Shown: piece by piece, positions 38,727-47,169 of the stretch
Layout of the letters: the number at the start of each line of letters is the position of its first letter
How positions within the stretch are numbered: the stretch's first letter is position 1
Source: Halapricum hydrolyticum
Lineage (GTDB): Archaea; Halobacteriota; Halobacteria; Halobacteriales; Haloarculaceae
Length of the DNA stretch: 58,053 nt
Direction of reading: 5' to 3'
Assembly: GCF_025517535.1 (NCBI RefSeq)
Contig: NZ_JAOPKC010000018.1
Span: 1 to 58,053, forward strand
The notes under the pieces: model-generated
Database searches by the model: none
What the model was told of the DNA's origin: nothing
What the model saw: only the letters and a program-made list of their open reading frames with translations
Position numbers and translations under genes: made by a program

Positions 38727-39383
38727 CTATCCCCTCACTTCGGGAGGAGTCTCGGAATCGCCGAGTCGCATCTCGGTGCGGCTGTAGTACGTGTGGACGA
38801 GCGCGGAAACGAGAAAGGTAGTCACGACGAACAGTCCCCAGCCGGCGTCCGGAACCAGTCGGAGCGGATAGGTCCCGGCCAGGGCTGCGACGAACAGCCC
38901 GAGGTTCACCGCCGCGAGCGCGAGGTAATACTGGCTCCAGGGGACGTCGTTGCCCTCGACGACTTCGAGGTAGACGTCCATCTGCTCGGCAGCGGGGGTG
39001 AGCTCGACGACGCCCTCGCGGTCGTCGAACTCGACGACCCCCTTGTCGTCCATCTTCGGCAGGTGGAACTGCTGGAGCGAGGTGTAGACGCGCTTGCGCT
39101 CAGTCGCGGAGATCTCCTGGACCCCGGTGTCGTTCTCCCAGGCGGCGACGTGCTCGGAGAGTTCGCCCAGCTCCGCGCGCTCGCCGTTGTGCTGGAGGTG
39201 GTGCAACGCGAATCGACGCCGACGGTTGCTGAGTATCTCGAACGCGTCGTCCCGGGAGAGCGCCGGCGCGTCCGGTCCCGCCGGCGCGCCACGTTCGTCC
39301 TTTCCCTGTGTCCCGCCGTCCGGCCCCGTGCCGGCGGCTGACTGCTCCATTGAGGCCGTAACTGCCCCTGTTTTGCTTCCCAT
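38727..39383 (-). CDS. DUF7344-like winged-helix protein with membrane anchor
   Basis: The 218-residue protein has a disordered Gly/Ala-rich start. A winged-helix region follows (ALSRDDAFEILSNRRRRFALHHLQHNGERAELGELSEHVAAWEN, LQQFHLPKMDDKGVVEFDDREGVVELTP). Two transmembrane helices complete it (about 155-180 and 182-202). This is the common haloarchaeal layout of a membrane-tethered putative regulator. One base separates it from the secreted protein downstream, so they form an operon. It may control the surface locus. The start at 39383 fits a TATA-like box upstream; the in-frame ATG at 39350 is the alternative. Confidence 0.75.
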   Translation of the reverse strand: MGSKTGAVTASMEQSAAGTGPDGGTQGKDERGAPAGPDAPALSRDDAFEILSNRRRRFALHHLQHNGERAELGELSEHVAAWENDTGVQEISATERKRVYTSLQQFHLPKMDDKGVVEFDDREGVVELTPAAEQMDVYLEVVEGNDVPWSQYYLALAAVNLGLFVAALAGTYPLRLVPDAGWGLFVVTTFLVSALVHTYYSRTEMRLGDSETPPEVRG

Positions 39384-39791
39384 TAGGACCCACCTAAGCG
39401 TCAGACACATCTACCTAATCCAACAAAAAGGTGTTGGCCAATACAAAACTCTCAGTCGTTGAACGGTCGCAAATAGCTGCTTGCGGTTATTTTTCCGATG
39501 TATTTGTTGATGTTTACCCCCTGGGCTCGAAATGATCCAAGACTGATTGATTTACCGGTGAGAGAAGGTGATTTCAGGTGCTGTTTGAGCGGCGTGTCAG
39601 CGTTTCAAAGAGAGTAATCCGAGGTTTCAGACGGTGATAGCGGATCGGTCAAGCGGGTCAATACAAGGTGGGAAGGGCCACACGTAACAGGCAAGCGCGT
39701 CCCGGAACCGGATCGGTCGGTGACGCCGAACGCGGTGTCGGTGTCGAAGTAGGTGGGGTTCGGGGGCGTGCGGACAAGAGGTAGACCAACT
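39384..39791. other. intergenic promoter region of the surface locus
   Basis: These 408 bases separate the divergent regulator/secreted-protein operon from the main set of secreted proteins. The left half is AT-rich (runs near 39420-39560, such as ttatttttccg), the right half GC-rich. No protein-like frame is present on either strand. It probably holds promoters for both directions. I cannot fix a TATA box for the rightward gene with confidence. Confidence 0.5.
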
Positions 39792-40484
39792 ATGACAAAA
39801 CGACGCAAGTTCCTGCTCGGAATGGGATCGCTCGCTGCCGGTGGGGCAGCTGCAATTGGTAGTGGCGCATTCAGTAGTGTGAGGGCAGAGCGGTCAGTAT
39901 CGGTCAGTACCGCTACTGATGCTGACGCTATGTTAGCATTCGATACTGCTGACGCCGAAAATGCAGACTACGTTCAAATTGATGATGGCGTCGTCAATAT
40001 CGCTCTCACAGATAGTAATGGCTACGAGGAAGATGCTACTGGCGTTAACCCGGACGCGATCACCCGAATTTTCGATCTGTTCGAGATTAGGAACCAGGGG
40101 ACTCAGGCTGTAAAGGTGTACGTTGAACCATCAAGTGTGCCCGAAGAGTACCAGACCTTCGGTGGGTCTGGCCTCACACTTGATCCACAAGCGTCTGACC
40201 GTCCGAACGGGACTGATAATGACCCGACCGGTTCGGACACTCCGTACAACAACCCGTCCCAGATTCGAGACGAGATCAGTATGACTGGTCTCTACGCGGA
40301 ATATAACGACTTCCCCGAAGAGAACCAGTACAGTAAGGGGAGTCTGGTTCTGGAACCCGGAGAATCGTTCAACTTCGGACTTTATATCAATGGTGGAGAT
40401 GTAAAGGACTCTCTTGATATCAATATGACAATCAACGCGGTTGCCGACCTTGTGCCGGATGAATACCCCGGGCAAGGAGAGTAA
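39792..40484 (+). CDS. secreted SipW-type surface protein (DUF1102-like) 1
   Basis: The 230-residue protein starts MTKRRKFLLGMGSLAAGGAA, a leader that also has a Tat-like RRKFLL, and ends the leader with IGSGAFSSVRAERSVSVSTATDADAML. A beta-rich domain follows, with IALTDSNGYEEDATGVNPDAITRIFDLFEIRNQGTQAVKVYVEP and LEPGESFNFGLYING. This matches the haloarchaeal DUF1102/TasA-camelysin type of surface proteins, which in other organisms build filaments or matrix. It is the first of three adjacent related genes. Codons are more AT-rich than in the flanking housekeeping genes. Confidence 0.82.
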   Translation: MTKRRKFLLGMGSLAAGGAAAIGSGAFSSVRAERSVSVSTATDADAMLAFDTADAENADYVQIDDGVVNIALTDSNGYEEDATGVNPDAITRIFDLFEIRNQGTQAVKVYVEPSSVPEEYQTFGGSGLTLDPQASDRPNGTDNDPTGSDTPYNNPSQIRDEISMTGLYAEYNDFPEENQYSKGSLVLEPGESFNFGLYINGGDVKDSLDINMTINAVADLVPDEYPGQGE

Positions 40485-40511
40485 AGAAGCGGATAGCCCA
40501 CCCTCTCAACT

Positions 40512-41078
40512 ATGAACCGACGCACCCTCCTTGCCAGTCTTGGTGGTCTCACAGTCGGTAGTATCTTTGCCGCCGGATCGGGTGCGTTCACGAGTGTCAG
40601 AGCTGACCGTGGTGTCGCAGTCCGAACAGCCGATGACAATGACTCACTCCTGAAGCTAGACGCAAACGGGGTTGCCGAACGGAGTCGGGATGCAGATATG
40701 ATTGAGTTCGAGTTTCCAAGTCTCGCAGAAAGAGAACTTGATGATCCAAATCCACAGAAGCCGCAGGGACTCGGAACCGACTCAGTCTACCGGTTCTCAA
40801 GTGACGTTAACGGGAGTGAGGGACTATTCATCATTCAAAATCAAGGGACACAGCCAGTTGATGTCTACAGTACTCAGGAAAACACGAATAATCTTCCAGA
40901 TGTTGATATATTCGACATCGAAACTGGCGATATCCTTACCGAAAGTGACCCATACAGGTCACTTGATGTCGGCAAAGCAATTGCACTCGGAATCCAGGTC
41001 GACACGTATGGAGTCGATGTGAAAGATGACGCTTACCAGGTCGCTCTGATAATCAACGCTGTCGCATCAGACCAATAA
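40512..41078 (+). CDS. secreted SipW-type surface protein (DUF1102-like) 2
   Basis: The 188-residue paralogue starts MNRRTLLASLGGLTVGSIFA, with leader end GSGAFTSVRADRGVAVRTADDNDSLLKLD. The core repeats the pattern YRFSSDVNGSEGLFIIQNQGTQPVDVYSTQE, then SLDVGKAIALGIQVDTYGVDVKDDAYQVALIINAVA. It lies 27 bases after the first gene, so the two are probably co-transcribed. Many AT-ending codons set it apart from most genes in the window and hint at recent transfer or weak expression. Confidence 0.8.
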   Translation: MNRRTLLASLGGLTVGSIFAAGSGAFTSVRADRGVAVRTADDNDSLLKLDANGVAERSRDADMIEFEFPSLAERELDDPNPQKPQGLGTDSVYRFSSDVNGSEGLFIIQNQGTQPVDVYSTQENTNNLPDVDIFDIETGDILTESDPYRSLDVGKAIALGIQVDTYGVDVKDDAYQVALIINAVASDQ

Positions 41079-41143
41079 CCCACTCACTGGTGTTCACGGC
41101 GGTTCGATTCCGCTGGTGGGTTTCCCCGTAGGTGGGGTAACGT

Positions 41144-42421
41144 ATGAAACGACGCAACGTACTGGCCACACTCGGGACGCTCAGTGCTGGTGGGGCCTTC
41201 ACAGTGGGATCGGGTGCGTTCACCAGCGTCAGTGCAGACCGGTCGGTGACTGTTGCTGTCGCTGGCGACGCTGATGCCTTCCTTCGAATCGCTCCCTGTG
41301 ATGGATCTCCGAACGGCAAATACGTCGCGAACGCCGCAAACGGTGCGATGGCAATCGATCTCGCGGATGGTGACAGTGGCGTTGCCGGCAGCGGGGTCAA
41401 CCCCGAAGCACGTTCGGTGTTCCACAACGTCTTCGAGATCTGCAATCAAGGAACGCAACCCGTCTGTGCGGATTTCGCGGTCGACGTTCCAGACATTCCT
41501 TCAGAGGCGGAGGTACCTACCCAATACGACTTCGGTGCGGGCGACCCGGCAATCGTCTTCTACCGCGGCGGCGACAGAAACACTCCGGTCACCGTCGACC
41601 AGCTCGACACCGGCCGACCTGGCGCGGTCGCGCTCGATGTAGGCGAGTGTCAGTGCTTCGGCCTTGAGGTCCGAGCCTTCGGGTTCAGTTCCGGCAGAGA
41701 CCTCTTCGAGAACGCAAACTTGACCATCCATGCCGATGCCGGCGGTGGCTGTGTATCCAGCGTCTCCGACCCGGTGCCGCAGATTCTCGGACCGACTGAC
41801 GGCCTGATCGATTATTGGCCTCTGGACAGCATTGAAGACGGAACGGCCGAGGACATTGTCGGGGGGAACGACGGGACGCCACAAGATGTCGGGAGCAGTA
41901 TATCGACCGCCGACGGCCAAGTTGGGAATGCTGCGCTGTTCGACACCAGTGACAAGTACATTCCGGTAGGTCAGAACCAGCTCGTCTCCACCTCGTTCAC
42001 CGTGGCCACGTGGGTGAACGGCTACGGATTCGATCACACTGATTATCCCCTCGCAGTTTCGGAATGGCAGAAGGCGCAGAATCGTGATTATCTCATTGGG
42101 GCCCACCAGAACGGACAATTGTACGCTCAATTCAACCGGGAACCCGACGGGAACAAGGACACGCTGTTTGGCCCGCAGCCATCAACAAATACGTGGTATC
42201 ACTGCGTGCTCACGTATGATGGGACAACCGGGAAGTTCTACGTGGACAATTCGGAGGTTGATTCGACGACAGGACCGTTCAACAGCACTTCCTCAGACTT
42301 TGTTATTGGGTCGAAAGATGGTGGCGGAAATTCATGGCATGGTCTCGTTGACGATGTCCGGGTCTACGACCGCGCGCTCTCGGCTTCGGAAGTGAGCGAC
42401 CTCTATAATGCCACGAACTGA
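41144..42421 (+). CDS. SipW-type surface protein fused to a LamG-like lectin domain
   Basis: The 425-residue protein has a leader MKRRNVLATLGTLSAGGAFTVGSGAFTSVSADRSV and a DUF1102-like domain to about residue 200, with VFEICNQGTQPVCADFAVD and VGECQCFGLEVRAFG. A C-terminal laminin-G/concanavalin-like domain occupies about 222-424 (LIDYWPLDSIEDGTAEDIVGGNDGT, FTVATWVNGYG, WYHCVLTYDGTTGKFYVDNSEV, GLVDDVRVYDRALSASEVSDLYN). Such domains bind sugars. Two Cys pairs may form disulfides outside the cell. It could be the adhesive tip or matrix-binding member of the locus. Confidence 0.85.
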   Translation: MKRRNVLATLGTLSAGGAFTVGSGAFTSVSADRSVTVAVAGDADAFLRIAPCDGSPNGKYVANAANGAMAIDLADGDSGVAGSGVNPEARSVFHNVFEICNQGTQPVCADFAVDVPDIPSEAEVPTQYDFGAGDPAIVFYRGGDRNTPVTVDQLDTGRPGAVALDVGECQCFGLEVRAFGFSSGRDLFENANLTIHADAGGGCVSSVSDPVPQILGPTDGLIDYWPLDSIEDGTAEDIVGGNDGTPQDVGSSISTADGQVGNAALFDTSDKYIPVGQNQLVSTSFTVATWVNGYGFDHTDYPLAVSEWQKAQNRDYLIGAHQNGQLYAQFNREPDGNKDTLFGPQPSTNTWYHCVLTYDGTTGKFYVDNSEVDSTTGPFNSTSSDFVIGSKDGGGNSWHGLVDDVRVYDRALSASEVSDLYNATN

Positions 42422-42557
42422 TACTGCCGTCCCAGTGGTAGACAGACGCGAGTCAGGCGACTAACGAGACCTGCAGTGCCCTACTCTATTGTGCAAGGGC
42501 TGCTCGATACCGCTGACGAGTCATCCCTTGAAGAAGCAGAACTCACTAGCGCCGGCC

Positions 42558-42707
42558 TCACTCATCGATCTCCATGAACACGACCTTCTGATACGCCTCC
42601 CGGAGATGATACTTCGTGGTCTCGCTCTCTGCGTTCTCCAGCGCCTCGGACAGATGGCGCTGGAGCGAAGAGAGGTCTGCACTGTCGGTCCGTTTTTCGA
42701 TGGGCAT
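42558..42707 (-). CDS. 49-residue conserved-looking cytosolic protein
   Basis: A short minus-strand frame reads MPIEKRTDSADLSSLQRHLS and continues EALENAESETTKYHLREAYQ, ending KVVFMEIDE. It is acidic, fully helical by pattern, and has a clean ATG and TGA. I recognise the general look of small haloarchaeal proteins but no function. It lies inside a 520-base gap of the surface locus and opposes it in direction. Confidence 0.6.
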   Translation of the reverse strand: MPIEKRTDSADLSSLQRHLSEALENAESETTKYHLREAYQKVVFMEIDE

Positions 42708-42944
42708 CCCAGTAAGAGCTTAGACCTCTATCCCTTTTGTAATGTCGTGTGTGTGCGTCCTCAGGCAGTCTCTACTCACAGTACCGGGCATGATAACAGG
42801 AAACACGAAAATGGCGTCGCCGATCCGTAGCCAGCAGCCGAACGACCTTCTTCAGACGATGCTTGAACCCCTTCTCGCGGATCAATACAAGGGACGTTCG
42901 ACCGGTAAGTCACTCGCACCGACAGCACCGTCGGCAGTCTATCC

Positions 42945-44867
42945 GTGACCCGAACGTCGCTCCTCGTCGCCGTGCTCGTCGCCTCGACAGCCCTGCTCGT
43001 CTCGACCGGGGCAGTCCCGTTCTCGGACGGCACCGACAGTATCGACGACGTCGACATCGAAATGTCGCCGGCCGACGGCCCGAACGGAAAGTATGCCGTC
43101 ATTAACCAGAACGGGGAGATCGAACTCCTCCTGAGCGATGACAACCCCGACCTCGACGGCAACGGGATCCCCGGGGACAGCCGCACGCCGATCCATCGCG
43201 TCTTCACGATCACGAACAACGGTACCGAAACCGCACGCGTCTGGATCGAAGACGACGCCGATGACGTCCGCTTCTACCGAGACGACGATCCCGAAAACGG
43301 CCTCGAAGGCCCCGACAATGAACTCGAACTCGGGCCGGGCGAGACGATACACATCGGCTTACTCGTCGACACCCGCGGCGACCACGACGTTGAGGACGTC
43401 TCGCAGTTCACCGTCCACGCCGAACAGGGCACGCCGACTTCCACCCCAACGCCAACAGACGGTGACGGCACTGACGGGGAAGGAGACGGCAGTGACGGGA
43501 CTCATGGAGTCGGTGAGAATGACGGCACTGACGGGGAGAGCGGAGACAATGGAACTGCCGGGGAAAGCGACGGTAATGACGGGACCGGCGGCGATACGAT
43601 CCCGCCGTCCGTCTCTGCTTTCGACGCAGCGAACCCGGAGGGCCAGAACGTCTCGGTTAGCTTCGACAGCGATGAGGAACTGTCGAGCATCAACGTCACG
43701 CTTCGCGGCCCGGAGAATGCCACGCTCACCGAAGGCGACTTCACGTACGACTCGGCGAACGACACCTATGCCGCCACGTACGACAGCAGCAGCGACGGGA
43801 TCTATACCGCGACGTTGCACGTGGCTGCGGACGCCGCCGGTAACGACGGTGCAACCGGACAGTCCGACCAGGTGACTGTCGATACGGCCGGGCCGACGGT
43901 GACAATTTCCGAGCCGACTGCCGGGGAAGACTACAACAATAGCGACGTGTCGCTCGCCGTCAGCGCCGACGAGCCGATCAGTAACTGGAGTTACAGCGTT
44001 GACGGCGCCGCCAGTCAGTCGTTCAGTCCGAACACGACGCTGACTGATCTCTCAGAGGGCCGGCACAGCGTGACCGCCTACGCCGAAGACAACGCGGGCA
44101 ACGTCGGGTCGGAAACGGTGGCGTTCACTGTCGACACGACTGCACCGACGATTCCGGACGACTCGTTCACCGCGACGAACCCGGAGGGCCAGAACGTCTC
44201 GGTGAGCTTCGACAGCGACGAGGAACTGTCGAGCATCACTGTCACGCTTCGCGGTCCGGAGAACGCCACGCTCACCGAAGACGACTTCGTGTACGACCCG
44301 GCGAACGGCACCTACGCTACGGCGTACGTCGGGAGCCGCGACGGCACGTACAGCGCAACCCTGACGAGCGCGAAAGACGGGGCCGGCAACGACGGGGCAA
44401 CTGGTCAGCTGGACACAGTCACTGTCGACACGACCGCGCCGACGATCGATTCGTTTGCCGCGACGAATCCGGAGGGACAGGACGTCTCAGTTAGCTTCAA
44501 CAGCACCGAGCCGCTGGCGGTCGTCAACGTCACGCTCCGCGGCCCGGAGAACGACACGCTCACCGAAGACGACTTCGTGTACGACCCTGCCAACGGCACC
44601 TACGCCGCCACGTACGACGGCAGCAGCGACGGCACCTATACGGCGACGCTACACGCGGCCACAGATGCCGCCGGTAACGACGGTGCCCTCGATCAGAACG
44701 ACACCGTCGAGGTCGACACAGCGGATGCCGGCGACGGTGATGGCGGCGGAAACGTGGCGGAGATCGGTGGTTTCGAAGTGACGACGCTGCTCGGGGGACT
44801 GTTGCCCCTGGCGCTGTTGCTGTTTTTCATTGCCGTATACCGGCGACGTCGTGGCGAGGAGGAGTGA
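42945..44867 (+). CDS. large secreted protein with repeated Ig-like domains and C-terminal anchor
   Basis: The 640-residue protein has a signal peptide LLVAVLVASTALLVSTGAVPF and a DUF1102-like domain (about 35-160, GEIELLLSDDNP...FTITNNGTETARVWIEDD). A Thr/Gly/Asp-rich linker follows (about 165-220). Three Ig-like repeats of about 95 residues contain NPEGQNVSVSFDSDEELSSI and VTLRGPENATLTE, and one different Ig unit lies between them (PTVTISEPTAGEDY). The end is a transmembrane helix LLGGLLPLALLLFFIAVY with an RRRR stop signal. Many N-glycosylation sequons are present. It is a membrane-anchored surface stalk. The GTG at 42945 is forced by an in-frame stop 39 bases upstream. Confidence 0.85.
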   Translation: MTRTSLLVAVLVASTALLVSTGAVPFSDGTDSIDDVDIEMSPADGPNGKYAVINQNGEIELLLSDDNPDLDGNGIPGDSRTPIHRVFTITNNGTETARVWIEDDADDVRFYRDDDPENGLEGPDNELELGPGETIHIGLLVDTRGDHDVEDVSQFTVHAEQGTPTSTPTPTDGDGTDGEGDGSDGTHGVGENDGTDGESGDNGTAGESDGNDGTGGDTIPPSVSAFDAANPEGQNVSVSFDSDEELSSINVTLRGPENATLTEGDFTYDSANDTYAATYDSSSDGIYTATLHVAADAAGNDGATGQSDQVTVDTAGPTVTISEPTAGEDYNNSDVSLAVSADEPISNWSYSVDGAASQSFSPNTTLTDLSEGRHSVTAYAEDNAGNVGSETVAFTVDTTAPTIPDDSFTATNPEGQNVSVSFDSDEELSSITVTLRGPENATLTEDDFVYDPANGTYATAYVGSRDGTYSATLTSAKDGAGNDGATGQLDTVTVDTTAPTIDSFAATNPEGQDVSVSFNSTEPLAVVNVTLRGPENDTLTEDDFVYDPANGTYAATYDGSSDGTYTATLHAATDAAGNDGALDQNDTVEVDTADAGDGDGGGNVAEIGGFEVTTLLGGLLPLALLLFFIAVYRRRRGEEE

Positions 44868-44966
44868 TCGGACCCAGCCGAACGCCGACGAGACCGCGGG
44901 TTCGGTGGCCGATCGAGAGACCGCCAGTGATACGGGAGTGGGAGGCGACCGTGCAAACGAGACCGG

Positions 44967-45860
44967 ATGAACTCGTCCGTGCCGTCTCCACGGCGATGGA
45001 TCCGAAAGGGACCGAGCATCGCTGATGTCCTGTTGCTGGCGGTCGTCCCTGTCGTCCTGGTCAGCGTGTACACCTTGCCGGCTGGCACGCGAGAGGCGCT
45101 GGTGTTCAGATATGCGGATCCGGCTCTCCCGACCGCGTTCGCTGCCCCGTTCGTCCACCTCGACGCGTCACATCTGCTGTTCAATCTCACAGCGTACGGG
45201 CTGATCGTCGGGGCGATCTACGTTCTGAGCAGAGTTAGCGGCCGCCGCGGCGAGTTTCGGGTCGTGTTTGTGTCGCTGCTCCTCGCTGGTCCTCCCGTGC
45301 TGTCATATCTGAACCTGACAATCGTCCGCCTGGGCGTCACGTACGGGTTCTCGGGCGTTCTGATGGCTTTCTACGGGTATCTGCCGCTGTCGATCGCGGA
45401 GTACCTTGACTCGCGGCTGCGGATCGGCCAGTTCAGAACCCTCGCCCCCCTGCTTTTCTTCGTCGGGCTGTTGCTCGTGACGATCCAGACGCTTCGGGCA
45501 GTCCTGGATCACCCTGTGACAGTCGCTGTCGACGGCTCCCCCGCCTCTGTCACGTGGGTACTCGTGGCGACGCTCGCGGAGTTGCTGGTGGTGCTATCGC
45601 TGGTGGTGGCGCTGTACGCACTTTCGATCACTGACGGTGAACCGATCGGACAACAACTCCGCCACGCTGTCGGACAGAGCGGCGCGTTCGAGTTCGCGAT
45701 CGGGACGTTGATCCTGTTTCTCACAGTTCCGTTCGCGACGTTTCCGGCCGACCCGGTCTCTGGAACCCGCGTGGTCAACCTCTACGTCCACGCGGTCGGG
45801 TACGGACTGGGGTTCATCTCGTCGTATCTCTATTACGTGCTCGGTCGCACGGAAAGCTGA
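44967..45860 (+). CDS. rhomboid-like intramembrane protease
   Basis: The 297-residue polytopic protein has seven or so transmembrane helices. Rhomboid marks are present: APFVHLDASHLLFNLTAYGL (His64, His69, Asn73 of TM2), the catalytic Ser129 in VTYGFSGVLMAFYG (GxSG), and the catalytic His275 in LYVHAVGYGLGFISSYL (TM6 HxxxGxxxGF). These would cut a membrane helix of a substrate inside the bilayer. Position between anchored surface protein and signal peptidase suggests a role in releasing surface proteins, which is inference. The sequence is diverged from bacterial GlpG. Confidence 0.8.
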   Translation: MNSSVPSPRRWIRKGPSIADVLLLAVVPVVLVSVYTLPAGTREALVFRYADPALPTAFAAPFVHLDASHLLFNLTAYGLIVGAIYVLSRVSGRRGEFRVVFVSLLLAGPPVLSYLNLTIVRLGVTYGFSGVLMAFYGYLPLSIAEYLDSRLRIGQFRTLAPLLFFVGLLLVTIQTLRAVLDHPVTVAVDGSPASVTWVLVATLAELLVVLSLVVALYALSITDGEPIGQQLRHAVGQSGAFEFAIGTLILFLTVPFATFPADPVSGTRVVNLYVHAVGYGLGFISSYLYYVLGRTES

Positions 45861-45964
45861 TCGGTCTCTTGCGTCCCATTCCTCTCTGGCCCAGCAGCGT
45901 TTCCACCGAGTCACTATGACCCCACCCATCAGACATTTATCACGACCGGCGTAAAGGAATAGTA

Positions 45965-47110
45965 ATGAACTGGCGGGGGACGGCTACGAAGGCCATCGGA
46001 GCGGTGATGGCCCTCGCGCTCGTCGCGCTTGTCGTCGGGCAGTTGCTCGGCCAGCCAGTCCTGTTGAGTTACGTCACGACCGGGAGCATGGAGCCGACGA
46101 TCGACGCTGGCGACGGCTTCGTCGCAGTTCCGACGGCGGTCGCAGGGCCGATCGAGGAGGGAGACGTCGTCGTCTTCGAAGCCGAGGAGATACAGGGGGG
46201 CGGACTCACGACACACCGCGTTGTCGAGGAGACAGATCGTGGATTCGTCACGCGGGGGGACGCCAACCCCTTTACCGATCAGGACAGTGGCGAGCCACCG
46301 GTCAGACGCGAGCAGATCGTCGCCGTGGCCTGGCAGGTCGGAGGTGAGCCGGTCGTGATTCCACACCTGGGCACGGTCGCCGAGAGCGTCCAGGGGTTCG
46401 TCGAAGCACTTCAGTTCCGTCTCGCCGGCCTGCTGGGGACGCGCTCGTTGCTGGGCACGCAGGGACTCGCGTATCTCATCTTCGGACTGACGGTCGTCCT
46501 GTACGCGGTTGACGTCTGGCTCAGTGACGATCGCCGTCGTGACCGAAGCAGGCAGCGGGACAGCGGCCTCAGCGCTCATCTGCTCATCGGGGTGATGGCA
46601 GCGTCGCTGGTGTTGGCCGCGACAGCGGCGATGGTCGGGCCCGCAGGACCCCAGTCGTTCGAAATCGTGAGCTCCGAGTTCGAATCCGAGCGCTCGGACG
46701 TGATCCAGCAGGGGACGAACCAGACTCTCCAGTACACCGTCGGCAATGGAGGCCAGGTACCCGTATACGTCTTCTTCCAGGAAGGAAGCCAGAACGTCGA
46801 CATACAACCGGAATCGTTCCGACTGGGGGGAAACGACGTCCAGAACGGAACGCTAACGCTCACGGCCCCGCCCGAGACTGGTGCCTATCGACTGTTCCTC
46901 ACCGAGCACCGATATCTCGCCTTGCTCCCGGAATCGCACGTCCGATCGCTCTACGAGGTACATCCCTGGCTGCCGATCGTCGTCATCGACGCCCTCATCG
47001 GCGTCCCCTTCTACGTGGTCGGGATCGTACTCGTCGGCACAGGACGGGTCCGACGGCGAGACAGAAAGGGGTCGTCGACGATCGATCGCGTGCTCGCCAG
47101 GTTGCGGTAG
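45965..47110 (+). CDS. ER-type signal peptidase I (SipW-like) with extra outer domain
   Basis: The 381-residue membrane protease has an N-terminal TM helix and the S26B catalytic Ser41 in YVTTGSMEPTI, His84 in LTTHRVVEE (His replaces the bacterial Lys), and Asp99 in TRGDANPFTD. These are the SipW/Sec11 features. After a TM at about 148-168 comes an unusual part: another TM (about 188-210), a beta-rich outer domain of about 120 residues (FEIVSSEFESERSDVIQQGTNQTLQYTVGNGGQVPVYVFF...) and a last TM with a basic tail. Sharing the locus with SipW-type substrates makes it their probable processing enzyme. Confidence 0.9.
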   Translation: MNWRGTATKAIGAVMALALVALVVGQLLGQPVLLSYVTTGSMEPTIDAGDGFVAVPTAVAGPIEEGDVVVFEAEEIQGGGLTTHRVVEETDRGFVTRGDANPFTDQDSGEPPVRREQIVAVAWQVGGEPVVIPHLGTVAESVQGFVEALQFRLAGLLGTRSLLGTQGLAYLIFGLTVVLYAVDVWLSDDRRRDRSRQRDSGLSAHLLIGVMAASLVLAATAAMVGPAGPQSFEIVSSEFESERSDVIQQGTNQTLQYTVGNGGQVPVYVFFQEGSQNVDIQPESFRLGGNDVQNGTLTLTAPPETGAYRLFLTEHRYLALLPESHVRSLYEVHPWLPIVVIDALIGVPFYVVGIVLVGTGRVRRRDRKGSSTIDRVLARLR

Positions 47111-47169
47111 CGACGTCAGCGGGCCGACTGCGAGGTCGACCGGCGACAGTATTATTATCCGACCGTTGA

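Noticed and set aside
43600..44700. DNA repeats in the large surface protein considered as a mobile or regulatory repeat.
   Set aside because: They follow the reading frame and correspond to Ig-like protein units, so they are internal domain duplications.
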